A DNA stretch of 64,000 nt from Deltaproteobacteria bacterium. Its GTDB lineage: Bacteria > JADJOY01. Location: the NCBI GenBank assembly GCA_016713535.1, contig JADJOY010000033.1, positions 66,935-130,934 of the forward strand, in the 5' to 3' direction. The position numbers were made by a program, and so were the translations under genes. The notes beneath the pieces are model-generated. The model was not told the DNA's origin. It made no database searches and was given only the letters and a program-made list of their open reading frames with translations. Shown piece by piece: positions 8,777 to 17,383 of this stretch (position 1 is its first letter; each line of letters starts with the position of its first letter).

Positions 8777-8865
8777 GTCGACCTCCGTGGTGCCGCCGCG
8801 GCGCGGTCGAGCGAGGCGGCGGTGGGCGAAGCCTGTACTCTAGCCGGCTCGGCGCGGACGCGCCG

Positions 8866-9865
8866 ATGGAGATCCTCGTGAGCTCGAAGCCCGCTGCCCC
8901 CTCGATCGTGTTCCTCGACGCCGCCACGCTCGGCGACGCCACCGATGCGCTCTCGGTCCTCGCCGAGTGCCACCCGTGCAAGATCCACGCGGTCACCTCG
9001 CCCGAGGACCGCCGCGCGCATCGCGGGCCACTCGATTGTCGTCACCAGCAAGGTCGCGCTGCGCGCGGACTCGCTGGCGTCACCGGCGGCCGAAGCGCTG
9101 CGGCTCATCGCGGTCGCCGCCACCGGCGTCGACATCATCGACCTCGACGCGGCGCGCTCGCGCGGAATCGCGGTGGCGAACGTCGTCGGGTACTCGACCC
9201 GCTCGGTCGCCGAGCACACCTGGTCGCTGATCCTCGAGCTCGCCACCCGCACCGGGAGGCTCGACCACGCGGTGCGGGCGGGTGGCTGGAGCTCGAGCCC
9301 GATCTTCACGATGTTCGACTACCCCCGCGTGGATCTGGCCGGGAAGACGCTCGGCATCGTCGGCCACGGCGCGATCGGACGCGCGGTCGCGGCGATCGGC
9401 GCGGCGTTCGGGATGACCGTGCTGATCGCCGCGCGACCGGGTGCGAGCGGCGCCGTGCCCGTCGATCGCGTCCCCTTCGACGAGGTGCTCACCCGCTCCG
9501 ACGTCGTGAGCCTCCACTGCCCGCTCACCGACGCCACGCGCGGGCTGATCAACGCCGCGACGCTCGCACGCATGAAGCGCGAGGCGTGGCTCGTGAACAC
9601 CGCCCGCGGCGCCCTCGTCGACGACGAGGCGCTCGTGGAGGCGCTGCGCTCCCGCCGGCTCGGCGGCGCGGCGCTCGACGTGCTGACCCGCGAGCCGCCG
9701 CCGGCGGCTCACCCGATCGTGCGCGCGATGCCCGAGCTGCCCACGCTCGTCGTGACCCCTCACGTCGCCTGGACGAGCCGAGAGGCGCGGCTCCGTCTGA
9801 GCGAGGGGATCGCCGACAACATCCACGCCTTCCTCCGCGGCGAACGCAGGAACCGGGCGGTGTGA
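8866..9865 (+). CDS. D-isomer-specific 2-hydroxyacid dehydrogenase (split by one-base insertion)
   Basis: NAD-dependent dehydrogenase of about 332 residues after correction, probably acting on glycerate/hydroxypyruvate or lactate-like substrates. The family N-terminus (IVFLDAATLGD) is in one frame up to TSPED, and the rest (ARIAGHSIVVTSKV onward) is in the +1 frame; removing one C at 9009-9010 joins them as SPEDAARIAGHS. The main part shows the NAD-binding motif GIVGHGAIGRAVA, catalytic Arg in NTARGALVDD, Glu in LTREPPP and His in VTPHVAWTS. Length and motif order are normal, so the break is probably a sequence error. No serA or other serine-pathway gene adjoins it. Confidence 0.8.
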
Positions 9866-10294
9866 GCGCCCGGGCGTATCGCTGGAGGGCGGCGCTCCGT
9901 CGCCGCCGCGGGCTCGCACCGCGGGACGAGCGCTTCGGCGGCGGCGAAGAATCGCGGCCCCTCCAGACCGGAAACGAGCGGCTGGCGCGCGAGGGCCTGG
10001 AGGGCGCGACTCCGAGCCTGTGAATCTTCCATCTGGGTCGCTCACGGAGGCCTCGTGGGCCCGGCGACGGGGGATGGAACCCCCGTCGCTACGATCGTTT
10101 TCGTAGCGCGGGGGGCTCCGTCCCCCCGCGGCGCTTCGCTCTCGCCCGATTTCTTCACGGGCTCTCCGTCGCGCCGCGTCGCATCTCCGTCTTTACCCGC
10201 CGCGCGTCGACTGGTAGCTTCGAGGCATGCAGTTCCTAGCGCTAGGGCCTCCCGGCCTGGCAAACACGCCAGCATCCGGCATACGGGAGGCCCC
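9866..10294. other. Gene-free gap filled with hairpin repeats
   Basis: This 429-bp gap holds a large inverted repeat at about 9882-9966 (CTGGAGGG and CCCTCCAG arms enclosing GGCGGCG/CGCCGCC) and the three-hairpin composite element at 10059-10165. I see no gene in it. A reading frame can be followed through the repeat but begins within repeated DNA. Confidence 0.6.
10059..10165. repeat. Three-hairpin composite repeat, copy 1
   Basis: Three consecutive stem-loops: GCGACGGGGG with CCCCCGTCGC, GCTACGA with TCGTAGC, and GCGGGGGG with CCCCCCGC, followed by GGCGCTTCGCTC and a less conserved tail ending near GGCTC. A near-identical copy occurs at 52111-52214 in the same orientation. In both places it lies upstream of a + strand gene. 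Confidence 0.85.
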
Positions 10295-11245
10295 TTGCAT
10301 ACCCCTCCACTCAGCGCCGTAACCCCCTCCGCTAGAGCTCCGCTCGGCGCCGCCCCGTACTCCTCCGAGCCGTTTCGGCTCGAACGACCCGACGACACGC
10401 CGCCTCCCCTCGAGGCGCTCGCGCATCCCGCACGGGCCCGCCGAGTACCCGAGGCGCTCGACGCGCGGCCCCGCCATCCGCCGCGGCGCCCGGTCAGCCC
10501 ACCGCCCACGCTCGTCCCCGAGCTCCAGGCGATCGCCGCGCAGCGCCCCGAGCCGTGCTGGGACTCGTTCCGCAGCAGGGTGGGCGCCGACCAATTCCGC
10601 GCGCTCCACGCGGTGCTCGCGCGCCGCATCACCGCGGGCTCGCGCGTCCTCGACTGGGGGGCCGCCACCGGACACCTGTCGTACACGTTGGTCCGCCTCG
10701 GCTACCGAGCCGTCGGCTTCGGACTCGGCGAGTGGGCCTTCCGCGGTTGCGTCGACGACGCGCGGTACGCATTCGTGCGCGGCGGCCGCGCCGACCTCGG
10801 CCGCCTGCCCTTTGCCGACGCGTCGTTCGACGCCGTCGTCTCGACCGGCCTTCTCGAGCACGTCCGCGAGGTGGGTGGCGACGAAGGCGAGAGCCTGAGC
10901 GAGATCCACCGCATCCTGCGTCCCGGCGGCTTGTTCGTGTGCGACCACCTGCCGAACCAGACGAGCTGGATGGAGCGAGCGGCCCAGACCCTCGGCGGCC
11001 ATCCGCACCGCCGGCGTTTCGCCGAGTGGGACATCCGCCGCCTCCTCCATGACGCCGACCTGACGCTGCTCGAGTGGGCCCGCTATGGCTTCCTGCCGAG
11101 CGATCGATTCGCCCGGCTTCCGGCGTGGATCCGCGCCTCCGAGTCGATCGCCACGGCCTGGAACCTCGCCGACAGCGTCGGCGCGAGCCTCGGCAACAAG
11201 CTCTGCCAGAACCACCTCTTCGTCGCGCGCCGGCCGAGCGTATGA
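10295..11245 (+). CDS. Class I SAM-dependent methyltransferase
   Basis: A 316-residue methyltransferase. The proposed start is TTG at 10295, four bases after GGGAGG; the frame stays open further upstream but only through the composite repeat. The first 80 residues are Pro/Arg-rich and the start could lie later. Seen: SAM motif I (VLDWGAATG), the acidic post-I region replaced by VGFGLGEW, motif II/III (DAVVSTGLLEHV) and a Methyltransf_11-like strand (ILRPGGLFVCDHLPN). The C-terminus (GNKLCQNHLFVARRP) suits small-molecule or lipid methyltransferases. Substrate unknown. A small membrane-protein gene begins just after it. Confidence 0.75.
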   Translation: MHTPPLSAVTPSARAPLGAAPYSSEPFRLERPDDTPPPLEALAHPARARRVPEALDARPRHPPRRPVSPPPTLVPELQAIAAQRPEPCWDSFRSRVGADQFRALHAVLARRITAGSRVLDWGAATGHLSYTLVRLGYRAVGFGLGEWAFRGCVDDARYAFVRGGRADLGRLPFADASFDAVVSTGLLEHVREVGGDEGESLSEIHRILRPGGLFVCDHLPNQTSWMERAAQTLGGHPHRRRFAEWDIRRLLHDADLTLLEWARYGFLPSDRFARLPAWIRASESIATAWNLADSVGASLGNKLCQNHLFVARRPSV

Positions 11246-11248
11246 TCG

Positions 11249-11590
11249 ATGGGCGCAGCCGAGCCGCTCGCGCACGACGAATCCGGAGCCATGATCCCTG
11301 TGGGTGCTTCGCGAAGCAGCGAGCGGACTGAGCACGCCGGTCGCAGCGGCGCGGCCGAAGCGCGCACGAGGGAGGCCAATCCCCTCAGGCTCAGCCTGAT
11401 GTACACGACCGGCATGTTGCTCGTGGGATTGGGGCTGCCGGGCGCCCCCTTCGCGGCACTAGCGCTTTACTTCGAGGGTACGTTCGACTGGCCCGAGGCG
11501 GTTCAAGCCGCCTCCTGGCTGATCGCCATCGTCGCGGTGCTCGGGAGCGCACTCTGGATCGCGGCGAGTCATCTCGATCGACGGGCGTAG
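11249..11590 (+). CDS. Small two-helix membrane protein
   Basis: A 113-residue hypothetical protein (99 if the ATG at 11291 is used). Seen: a polar, charged N-terminal 45 residues followed by two hydrophobic helices (YTTGMLLVGLGLPGAPFAA and ASWLIAIVAVLGSALWIAA) separated by a short acidic loop, ending in HLDRRA. It starts three bases after the methyltransferase stop. The ATG at 11249 has no clear ribosome site. No family recognised. Confidence 0.45.
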   Translation: MGAAEPLAHDESGAMIPVGASRSSERTEHAGRSGAAEARTREANPLRLSLMYTTGMLLVGLGLPGAPFAALALYFEGTFDWPEAVQAASWLIAIVAVLGSALWIAASHLDRRA

Positions 11591-11745
11591 CGCGACTTAC
11601 ACGGACGACGGGCCGCGCGCCGGTTGTGACCGAACCGCGCGAAAGCCCGCCAACTGAAGAGCCCGAACCCTGTGGCCGCCCCGCCGCTGGCTTCGAGCTG
11701 TCGCATCGAGCGGCGCACGTCGGTCGCGGTCGGCGCTAATCCCGG

Positions 11746-11763
11746 CGATCCGAAATCGGATCG
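11746..11763. terminator. Perfect short hairpin between convergent genes
   Basis: Arms CGATCCGA and TCGGATCG flank two A residues, lying between the convergent ends at 11590 (+) and 11825 (-). There is no T run on either side, so intrinsic termination is uncertain; it could equally be a protein-binding palindrome. Confidence 0.3.
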
Positions 11764-11824
11764 TGGTTGAGCCCCTCCCGGTTCACGCGCATCGCGCCTG
11801 GTGCACGCTCCGCGACCCCAGCCC

Positions 11825-12370
11825 TCAATCCGCAGCCGGCATCCGGTAGCCGTCAGCCACGATCCGCTCGGCCATCTGGTCGTAGAGGGTGGGGTCCGTA
11901 GGGGTGACCGCCGCCAGCCCGTCGACGTAACGGTTGTACATGCAGAACGCGGCCGCGATGAGGACCGTGTCGTGGATCTCGAGGTCGGTCGCTCCGGCCG
12001 CTCGCGCAGCGTCGATCGACGCCGGCGTCACGGCCTTCCCGCTCTTTTGCACCTGCGCCGCGATGCTGAGCAGCGCCTTCATCTTGTCGGAGATCGGAGC
12101 TGCCTCGGGTGCGCGCAGCGCCTCGCTGACCACGGATCGCCCGCCGTCGAGCTGCTTGGCAGCGAAGGCGCTGTGGGACTGACAGCAGAAATCACACTCG
12201 TTTCGGCTCGACACGAACGCGGCGATCAGCTCTCGGTCGCCGCGCGACAGAGAATGAGCGGAGCGCAGCAGCACCTCGGCGAGGTCACAAAGCGGCCCGG
12301 CCGTTTCGGGTCGAAACGCCATGAGCGACCGGATCCCAGGCAGATCCTCGGAGACAGGAATGTGCGGCAC
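11825..12370 (-). CDS. AhpD-like / carboxymuconolactone decarboxylase family protein (peroxidase-related)
   Basis: A 181-residue all-alpha protein. Seen: the redox motif NECDFCCQSH, i.e. Cys-x-x-Cys-x-x-x-His preceded by Glu, as in AhpD-type alkylhydroperoxidases where the two Cys and His relay electrons to peroxides. The start is GTG at 12370, eight bases after AGGAGAG. It lies 27 bp downstream of the UnbU-like gene on the same strand and may be the third gene of that operon, which would give the membrane pair a redox context; this is inference. The electron donor is unknown. Confidence 0.85.
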   Translation of the reverse strand: MPHIPVSEDLPGIRSLMAFRPETAGPLCDLAEVLLRSAHSLSRGDRELIAAFVSSRNECDFCCQSHSAFAAKQLDGGRSVVSEALRAPEAAPISDKMKALLSIAAQVQKSGKAVTPASIDAARAAGATDLEIHDTVLIAAAFCMYNRYVDGLAAVTPTDPTLYDQMAERIVADGYRMPAAD

Positions 12371-12397
12371 GGGTCTTCTCTCCTGGTTCGAGGCCGC

Positions 12398-13267
12398 TCA
12401 TGCGGCCCTCCGTACATCGGGCGTCTTGCGAAGCTCGAGCCACAGCGCGATCGGCCCCACGATCGCGAGCGCGAAGATCGGCGGCCCGGTGAGGAGCACG
12501 TCGAGACCGTGGAAGCCGGTCTCGGGCAGCAACCGGATTCCGAACTCCACGAGCGCGATCGCGAGCACCACCACCACGCGACCGCGGCGCGTGCTCACCA
12601 CCGTGCGCGGGTCGGTGAGCATGAAGAAGAGCAGCAGCATGTACATCGGGCCGGTGAGCGGCGCGATCTCGGTCAGCGGGTCGCGTCCGGTGAAGTGGGC
12701 CCGCAGCACGCCGAGCAGCGTGAACGCCACGGCGTAGGTGCCGGAGATGTGGAAGAGCTTGGCTCTCCACACGACCATCAGGCCGATCGCCAGCACGAAC
12801 CAGGAGACGACGTCGTTTCCCCACTGGTGCGAGAGCAGCGACATCGAGCTCGGCGCCAGGAGCAGCAGCGCCGCGAACGAGAAGTTCGTGGGATTCCAGA
12901 GGTGCCGGCCGCGGAAGACCAGCACGTACTTGCTGGTGATGGCGATCAGCGCTCCGAGCCAGTAGGGCCAGAGGATCCCGGCCGCGGGCTTGGTCAGGAT
13001 GGTGACCGAGTTCCCCGTGATGTACGCGGAGAGGACGTTCGGAAACCGGCCGCGCAGGACGCGGCCCAGCACCAGCTCGGCGACGATCGCCGTGCCCAGC
13101 GCCGCGGCCATGCGGTCGTAGCCTCCCACGATGCCGCTCTCGCGCTGGCCGACCACCAGGATCAGCGTGATCAACGACGAAAACACGTACGGGGCGGGCA
13201 CGGTGGGGACGCGCCAGCGGGGTCGGATGGCGACCGCCGCCGGCGCCTCGGACGCGAGCGTCGTCAT
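12398..13267 (-). CDS. RnfD/NqrB-related membrane protein (UnbU-like)
   Basis: A 289-residue polytopic membrane protein with about 8-10 hydrophobic helices. Seen: segments such as SAYITGNSVTILTKP, KYVLVFRGRHLWNPTNFSFAA and LTGPMYMLLLFFMLTDPRT, the last two being typical of the RnfD/NqrB fold and of UnbU proteins. RnfD/NqrB subunits carry covalent FMN in ion-pumping redox complexes, but I see no clear S(T)GAT flavinylation motif and no other Rnf genes nearby. Its ATG overlaps the stop of the CRTAC1/UnbV gene (ATGA), so the two are translationally coupled. UnbU and UnbV are also neighbours in enediyne clusters, where their role is unknown. Confidence 0.75.
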   Translation of the reverse strand: MTTLASEAPAAVAIRPRWRVPTVPAPYVFSSLITLILVVGQRESGIVGGYDRMAAALGTAIVAELVLGRVLRGRFPNVLSAYITGNSVTILTKPAAGILWPYWLGALIAITSKYVLVFRGRHLWNPTNFSFAALLLLAPSSMSLLSHQWGNDVVSWFVLAIGLMVVWRAKLFHISGTYAVAFTLLGVLRAHFTGRDPLTEIAPLTGPMYMLLLFFMLTDPRTVVSTRRGRVVVVLAIALVEFGIRLLPETGFHGLDVLLTGPPIFALAIVGPIALWLELRKTPDVRRAA

Positions 13268-15075
13268 GAGGACGGCTCCTGGACGGCGTGAAGTCGTCGA
13301 ACACGCGGCGCCTCGAGCACCTGCTCGAGGCCCGACGGCCAGCGGACCACCGCTCGCTCGATGGCGGCGCCCACGCCGAGGCCGAAGTGCAGCCGCCGGT
13401 CGTTCTGGCTGCTGAATCCGCTGCCTCCGTCGACCACCTGCCTCTGTCGCAGGCGCTGGCCGGCGGTCGCCCACTCCAGGGTGACCTCGGCACCGATCGC
13501 CGAGCGGTTGCTGCGCGTACCGCGGAGCGCGAACTCCACCCAGTCGCGAGCGGGATCGACCTCGTTCCGGTAGACGAGCAGCGGGCCCTTCTGGTTCGCG
13601 ACCACCACGTCGAGAGCGCCGCTGTTCCAGAGGTCGACGAGCGCCACGGCGCGGCCGTCGTAGAGGTCGTCGGCGCCCACGGCGGCCGCGACGTCGAAAA
13701 ATCCCTCGCCGCCGCGATTCCGGAGCAGCCGGGAACGCTCGTACCCCGAGAGGCTCTTGTCGCCGATGGGCGCCCAGTTGCGGGTGTCCTGGAAGACGTT
13801 CCCCGCGGCGCCCGCCACCAGCGACATGTCGTACCAGTAGTCGCGGTGCCGATTCGCCGAGATGAACCCGTTCACGACGTAGAGGTCGAGCCACCCGTCG
13901 TGATCGAGGTCGCCGAACTGCGCTCCCCACGCCCAGCCGCAATCGGCGATCGGCCCATCGGCCACGTTCGGGAGATCGCCGTCGTCGGCGACCTGGTTCA
14001 GCCGCAGGTTGTTGCCCTGGTAGAGAAAACCCATCTTCGAGATGTTGGTAACGAAGACGTCGAGGCGGCCGCGGTTCCGTGTGTCGCCGAGCGCCACGGC
14101 CATGCCGCTCTTGCTGTCCTCGCCGAGGCCGACCGGGGCGAGCTCGAAGCGCCGCCCGGCGACGTTTCGCAGCAGCTCTTCGGGACCGTAGTCGTTGGCG
14201 AGGTAGAGGTCGGGCCAGCCGTCGCCGTCGAGATCCGCCGCGGCCACGGCCATCGTCCAGCGGGTGCTGTCGGCGCCCATCGCCGCCGTCACGTCTTCGA
14301 AGCGAGGCACGCCGTCCGCGTCCGAGCCGAGGTTTCGCCACAGCACGTTGTGGCCGCCGTTGGTCGCGAACTCGAAGCTGTCGTGCATGATCCGCGTCGT
14401 GGTCAGGTTCCAGAGGTCGAAGCGTTCGGGGAAATAACCGGTCACGTAGAGGTCGATGCGACCGTCCCGATCGTAGTCGAGCCACACGGCGCTCGCGGCG
14501 TTCATCCAGCGCTCGAGCCCGGCGCCCTCGGTGACGTCCGCGAAGCGCAGCTCCCCGGTCGGCACGTTCTCGTTCCGGAAGAGCTGGGCGCGGCCCCACT
14601 TGTAGACGAACAGGTCCTCGTCCCCGTCGTTGTCCACGTCCGCCCACACGGAGCCCATCGATACACCGCTGCCCTCGCGGTTGAGGTCCGCGACACCGGC
14701 GCGGGCGGCCTCGTCCTCGAAGTGGCCGTCCGACTGCTGTACGAAGAGCGCGTTTGGATGATCGAACGCGCTGTTGGTCACGTAGAGGTCCGGGCGTCCA
14801 TCGCCGTTCACGTCCGCAACGGACACGGAGGCGCCGAGCGCTCCGATGTACGCTTGGATGTTCTCGAGCTTGGAGTCGAGGATGGGCGCGTGATGGACGA
14901 AGTCCACCCCCACCTCCTTCGCGACGTCCGTCAGCCGAAAGCCGAAGCGCGCGAGGGAGTCGCTCGCCGCGGGCGCCACGCGATCCGTCACCCGGTGCGC
15001 GTCGAGCCAGCGGGCCGAGCCGAGGAGCCCGACGAACATCAGCGTGACGGCGGTCTGGGGCAGCGAAACGCGCAT
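13264..15075 (-). CDS. CRTAC1 family secreted FG-GAP/VCBS-repeat protein with ASPIC/UnbV domain
   Basis: A 603-residue exported protein. Seen: an N-terminal signal-like segment (AVTLMFVGLLGSA), at least five calcium-binding DxDxDG-type loops (DVNGDGRPD, DVDNDGDED, DYDRDGRID, DLDGDGWPD, DLDHDGWLD) expected in a beta-propeller, and a C-terminal ASPIC/UnbV domain (about 495-590: SNRSAIGAEVTLEW, GGSGFSSQNDRRLHFGLG, VRWPSG). The family is often predicted to bind ligands or cell-surface partners outside the cytoplasm. It is coupled to the UnbU-like membrane gene by a 4-base overlap, implying that one is exported and the other is its membrane partner. Function unknown. Confidence 0.9.
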   Translation of the reverse strand: MRVSLPQTAVTLMFVGLLGSARWLDAHRVTDRVAPAASDSLARFGFRLTDVAKEVGVDFVHHAPILDSKLENIQAYIGALGASVSVADVNGDGRPDLYVTNSAFDHPNALFVQQSDGHFEDEAARAGVADLNREGSGVSMGSVWADVDNDGDEDLFVYKWGRAQLFRNENVPTGELRFADVTEGAGLERWMNAASAVWLDYDRDGRIDLYVTGYFPERFDLWNLTTTRIMHDSFEFATNGGHNVLWRNLGSDADGVPRFEDVTAAMGADSTRWTMAVAAADLDGDGWPDLYLANDYGPEELLRNVAGRRFELAPVGLGEDSKSGMAVALGDTRNRGRLDVFVTNISKMGFLYQGNNLRLNQVADDGDLPNVADGPIADCGWAWGAQFGDLDHDGWLDLYVVNGFISANRHRDYWYDMSLVAGAAGNVFQDTRNWAPIGDKSLSGYERSRLLRNRGGEGFFDVAAAVGADDLYDGRAVALVDLWNSGALDVVVANQKGPLLVYRNEVDPARDWVEFALRGTRSNRSAIGAEVTLEWATAGQRLRQRQVVDGGSGFSSQNDRRLHFGLGVGAAIERAVVRWPSGLEQVLEAPRVRRLHAVQEPSS

Positions 15076-15436
15076 GCGGATCGAGGACGGCCGGCGACGA
15101 CGCCTGGGGACGAGCCCAGCGCGCTTCCCGCGCGCGTTCGCGCGCGGAACCCTGGCTCGCGAGGAACGATACCAGTCTCCGTGGGTTCCCGCGACGAGAC
15201 GAGCATGCTCATCGCCGACGGGCTAGGTAGCGCGCTATCCGGCCTGCCGGGCCATCATCGCACGCGACACGGCCCTCCTCGCGTTCGTGAACGCGCACAA
15301 GGATCCGATGGAGCGCTTCGCCGCGGCGGATCGAGCAGAACGCTGCCATCCCGCGTAGGGCTTGGCCGCCAGCCGCGGTGAAAACGGAGCGGCGCGCTTC
15401 GATCGATTGGCAGCGGCCTACCGTGCTCCAGTTCGC
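15076..15436. other. Gap without a recognisable gene
   Basis: 361 bp between the CRTAC1 start and the PIN toxin stop. It should hold the promoter of the CRTAC1 operon (reading left). An open + strand stretch at about 15247-15357 encodes a protein-like peptide ending HPA-stop but has no proper start; it may be the tail of a lost gene. Confidence 0.4.
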
Positions 15437-15853
15437 TCACGTCGGCTCATGAAGGCGGATTGGCACGAGCGCCGCGTAACGCAGGAAGTCGTGGTCGGTC
15501 GTGAAGATCGGCACGCTCACCCGACTCGCCACCGCACAGATGAGCAAGTCCACGGCGCCCCCCGCGACACCGCCCGCACGAAGGGTGTTGTAGAAGCGTG
15601 CGGCCTGGTCGTAGTCGTCGATCCCGATTTCGATGCAGTCGAAGCCGGCGAGGTGGTGTCGTAGCCGATCGAAGATCTCCGGCGCGCGGACGCCGGAAAG
15701 CACCTCTTGCCGGATCGGCCCGACGATCCCGGCCCGGCCATCGAGGACGAGGCGCCTCCACTCCTCGACGACGCGCCGTTGGGCGTCGCTCAGGTTCTCG
15801 CGGCGACGGCGCAGCGCGAGAGACCAGACCGTCGTGTCGATCAGGACGGTCAT
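15437..15853 (-). CDS. vapC: PIN-domain ribonuclease toxin (VapC family)
   Basis: A 138-residue predicted Mg-dependent endoribonuclease. Seen: N-terminal Asp6 (VLIDTTVW), Glu in IRQEVLSG, Asp in GGAVDLLICAVA and Asp in FTTDHDFL, which together form the four-acid PIN active site; length is typical. Its start overlaps the stop of the upstream antitoxin gene by four bases, the usual antitoxin-first arrangement. VapC toxins cleave tRNA or rRNA when free and are inhibited by the cognate VapB. No transposase or phage gene adjoins the pair. Confidence 0.9.
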   Translation of the reverse strand: MTVLIDTTVWSLALRRRRENLSDAQRRVVEEWRRLVLDGRAGIVGPIRQEVLSGVRAPEIFDRLRHHLAGFDCIEIGIDDYDQAARFYNTLRAGGVAGGAVDLLICAVASRVSVPIFTTDHDFLRYAALVPIRLHEPT

Positions 15854-16059
15854 TCGCTCCGGCGTTTCGCGCGAAGCTCCTTCGGGTCATAACCCGGCCA
15901 GAAATCGACCTGGCCTTCGAGCTCGAGGATGCCTCGCCGTCGCTGGAGCTTGATGTACTCCTGAAGCGCGACGGTCACGGCATCCTTCTTGGTCTTGTGC
16001 TTGCCGACGCGCCGAGCCTGCTCGATCAGCTCGTCGTCCAGTGCGAGATTGGTGGGCAT
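15850..16059 (-). CDS. vapB: VapB-type antitoxin
   Basis: A 69-residue antitoxin. Start ATG at 16059, six bases after GGAGG. Seen: an N-terminal ribbon-helix-helix-like segment (TNLALDDELIEQARRVG, then KTKKDAVTVALQEYIKL) of the DUF2191/VapB type, followed by a charged C-terminal tail (GQVDFWPGYDPKELRAKRR) of the kind that wraps the toxin active site. Its stop overlaps the vapC start. Autorepression of its own promoter in the 16.06-16.15 kb region is expected from the family but no operator was identified. Confidence 0.88.
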   Translation of the reverse strand: MPTNLALDDELIEQARRVGKHKTKKDAVTVALQEYIKLQRRRGILELEGQVDFWPGYDPKELRAKRRSE

Positions 16060-16726
16060 GGAGGCCTCCGCGTTGCCGAGCAACCTACACACTCGAGTGT
16101 GTGAGGATCAAGGATCGGCTCTTGGCCTGCCAGGCGTGCGAGTTGCCGCGGCGCGCCTCGCGATCGACTCGGAGCTTCGGTCGACTTCGGGTCGACCTGG
16201 CCCGCTCGGCTCGACCCGCCCTGACCGGACGAGCTCGATCGAACCGACCTGCGCAGGGACGCGGAGAAACCCAGCGGACCGTGCTGGCTTGGTAGCCCGC
16301 CGCCATTCTTCGGAGCTACGGTGCTTCTTGCCCGGGCATCCCACATGGACGCATGAGAGATGCCGCGATTCGGCCCTTCATCCGCTCCCTTGTCCTGATC
16401 ACGTCCTTCGTCGCCGCTTGTGTTGGGCAGCGGGCACCGTGACCTGGTCATGATGGCGCGGCGCCCATCGGCATCGGGCACCGGAAGATGTCATTGTCGG
16501 ATCGCATGGCGGGCGGGGCAACGAGCCAGTCGCGAGGCCGCGGCACGGCCGAAGGGCGTGCCTTCGGGTCGGGAGGGCTAGAGCGAGGAAGCGCCCACCC
16601 GTTGCGCCGACGCTGCGCCTGTGCCTAACTCTACGTAGACGCGCGACGGTTTCCCGGGCCGTCGTCGGATCGAGCCATCGGTCGTCGGGAAATTCTTCCC
16701 GGTCGTCTCTCGTGGGAGCCCCACCG
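16060..16726. other. Long intergenic region
   Basis: 667 bp with no confident gene. It should contain the vapBC promoter (leftward) and the promoter of the 16.7 kb lipoprotein gene (rightward). Rich in GTCGA/CGAGC direct sequence. The only candidate gene is the 29-codon frame at 16353-16442. Confidence 0.4.
16353..16442 (+). CDS. Possible very small lipoprotein or remnant
   Basis: A 29-codon frame encoding a basic start, a hydrophobic core (SLVLITSFVAAC) with a lipobox-like Val-Ala-Ala-Cys23, and six residues after the Cys. It could be an entericidin-like lipopeptide or the 5' remnant of a larger lipoprotein gene. No ribosome site is evident, so it is only a candidate. Confidence 0.25.
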   Translation: MRDAAIRPFIRSLVLITSFVAACVGQRAP

Positions 16727-17383
16727 ATGTACACGTCCATGCGTTTGCCTCCGCCGGCTGTCGGCGGCGGACGGCTCGTGCGCGCTTTTCGCCGCGCCTT
16801 CGTCGTCGGCGTCGTGGCGGTGTCCGCAGCCGGCTCGCCGCTCGGGTGCGGGGTGGTACCCGCCACCCTTGCGCCCGATCCGGACCAACCCAACCAGGTC
16901 TCCCTGCTGCTCCAGACCGGCGATGGCTCCGCAACCGCCACCGCACCTCTCCAGGCCACCAGCGTTCTCGACGTCCTTTACGACACGACGCATGCCGAGC
17001 TCACGCTGACGGGCCTCTCGCTCCGACTTGCGCCCGTATCGTTGCATGTCGAGGGTGGCGTGCAGGTCGATGTCGGCGAGTCAACGGCGTCGCTGGACCT
17101 TTCGGGCGGCTTGCCACTGGCCCAGGTGGATCCGGTGGGGAACTTCCAGCTCCAGTTGAACCTGCTCACCGCCACCGCGGTGACGATCGACGGCGTCACC
17201 ATCCCCTTCGTTCACACCACGGGCGGCGCCATCGAAGGGCATATCGAGTACGTCGCTTCCGGCGGCTCGATGGTGATCGCCCTGGAGGGCATCGAGCTCC
17301 TTCGCTTCATCCTCGTGTGGGGACCCGACCTCCTGGTCCTCACGGGCGACCTTGCAGCGAACTTCAGCGGAGTCGCGCCGTGA
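16727..17383 (+). CDS. Exported beta-rich protein of unknown function
   Basis: A 218-residue protein; the ATG at 16727 lies eight bases after GGGAG. Seen: an Arg-rich N-terminus, a hydrophobic core (AFVVGVVAVSAAGSP) and a Cys at 41 (LGC) that could be lipidated, although the -3 residue is not the usual Leu. The remainder is low in charge and rich in alternating hydrophobic/Thr/Ser residues, typical of an extracytoplasmic beta domain. The stop overlaps the GTG start of the next lipoprotein gene (GTGA), so the pair is translated together. Not recognised. Confidence 0.65.
   Translation: MYTSMRLPPPAVGGGRLVRAFRRAFVVGVVAVSAAGSPLGCGVVPATLAPDPDQPNQVSLLLQTGDGSATATAPLQATSVLDVLYDTTHAELTLTGLSLRLAPVSLHVEGGVQVDVGESTASLDLSGGLPLAQVDPVGNFQLQLNLLTATAVTIDGVTIPFVHTTGGAIEGHIEYVASGGSMVIALEGIELLRFILVWGPDLLVLTGDLAANFSGVAP

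Noticed and set aside
2405-9865. Programmed ribosomal frameshifting in the kinase and dehydrogenase genes
   Set aside because: No slippery heptamer, stop-codon context or downstream pseudoknot is evident, and similar breaks occur in unrelated genes; sequence error is simpler.
9866-10294. N-terminal extension of the methyltransferase through the composite repeat
   Set aside because: The upstream frame is just translated repeat DNA, and a TTG with a good ribosome site lies at 10295.
12398-15075. Enediyne biosynthetic cluster
   Set aside because: Only UnbU/UnbV-like genes are present; there is no PKSE polyketide synthase or partner enzymes. These families also occur outside enediyne loci.
13288-15381. 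Long + strand frame opposite the CRTAC1/UnbV gene
   Set aside because: Shadow of the - strand gene; no signal, no domain, biased composition.
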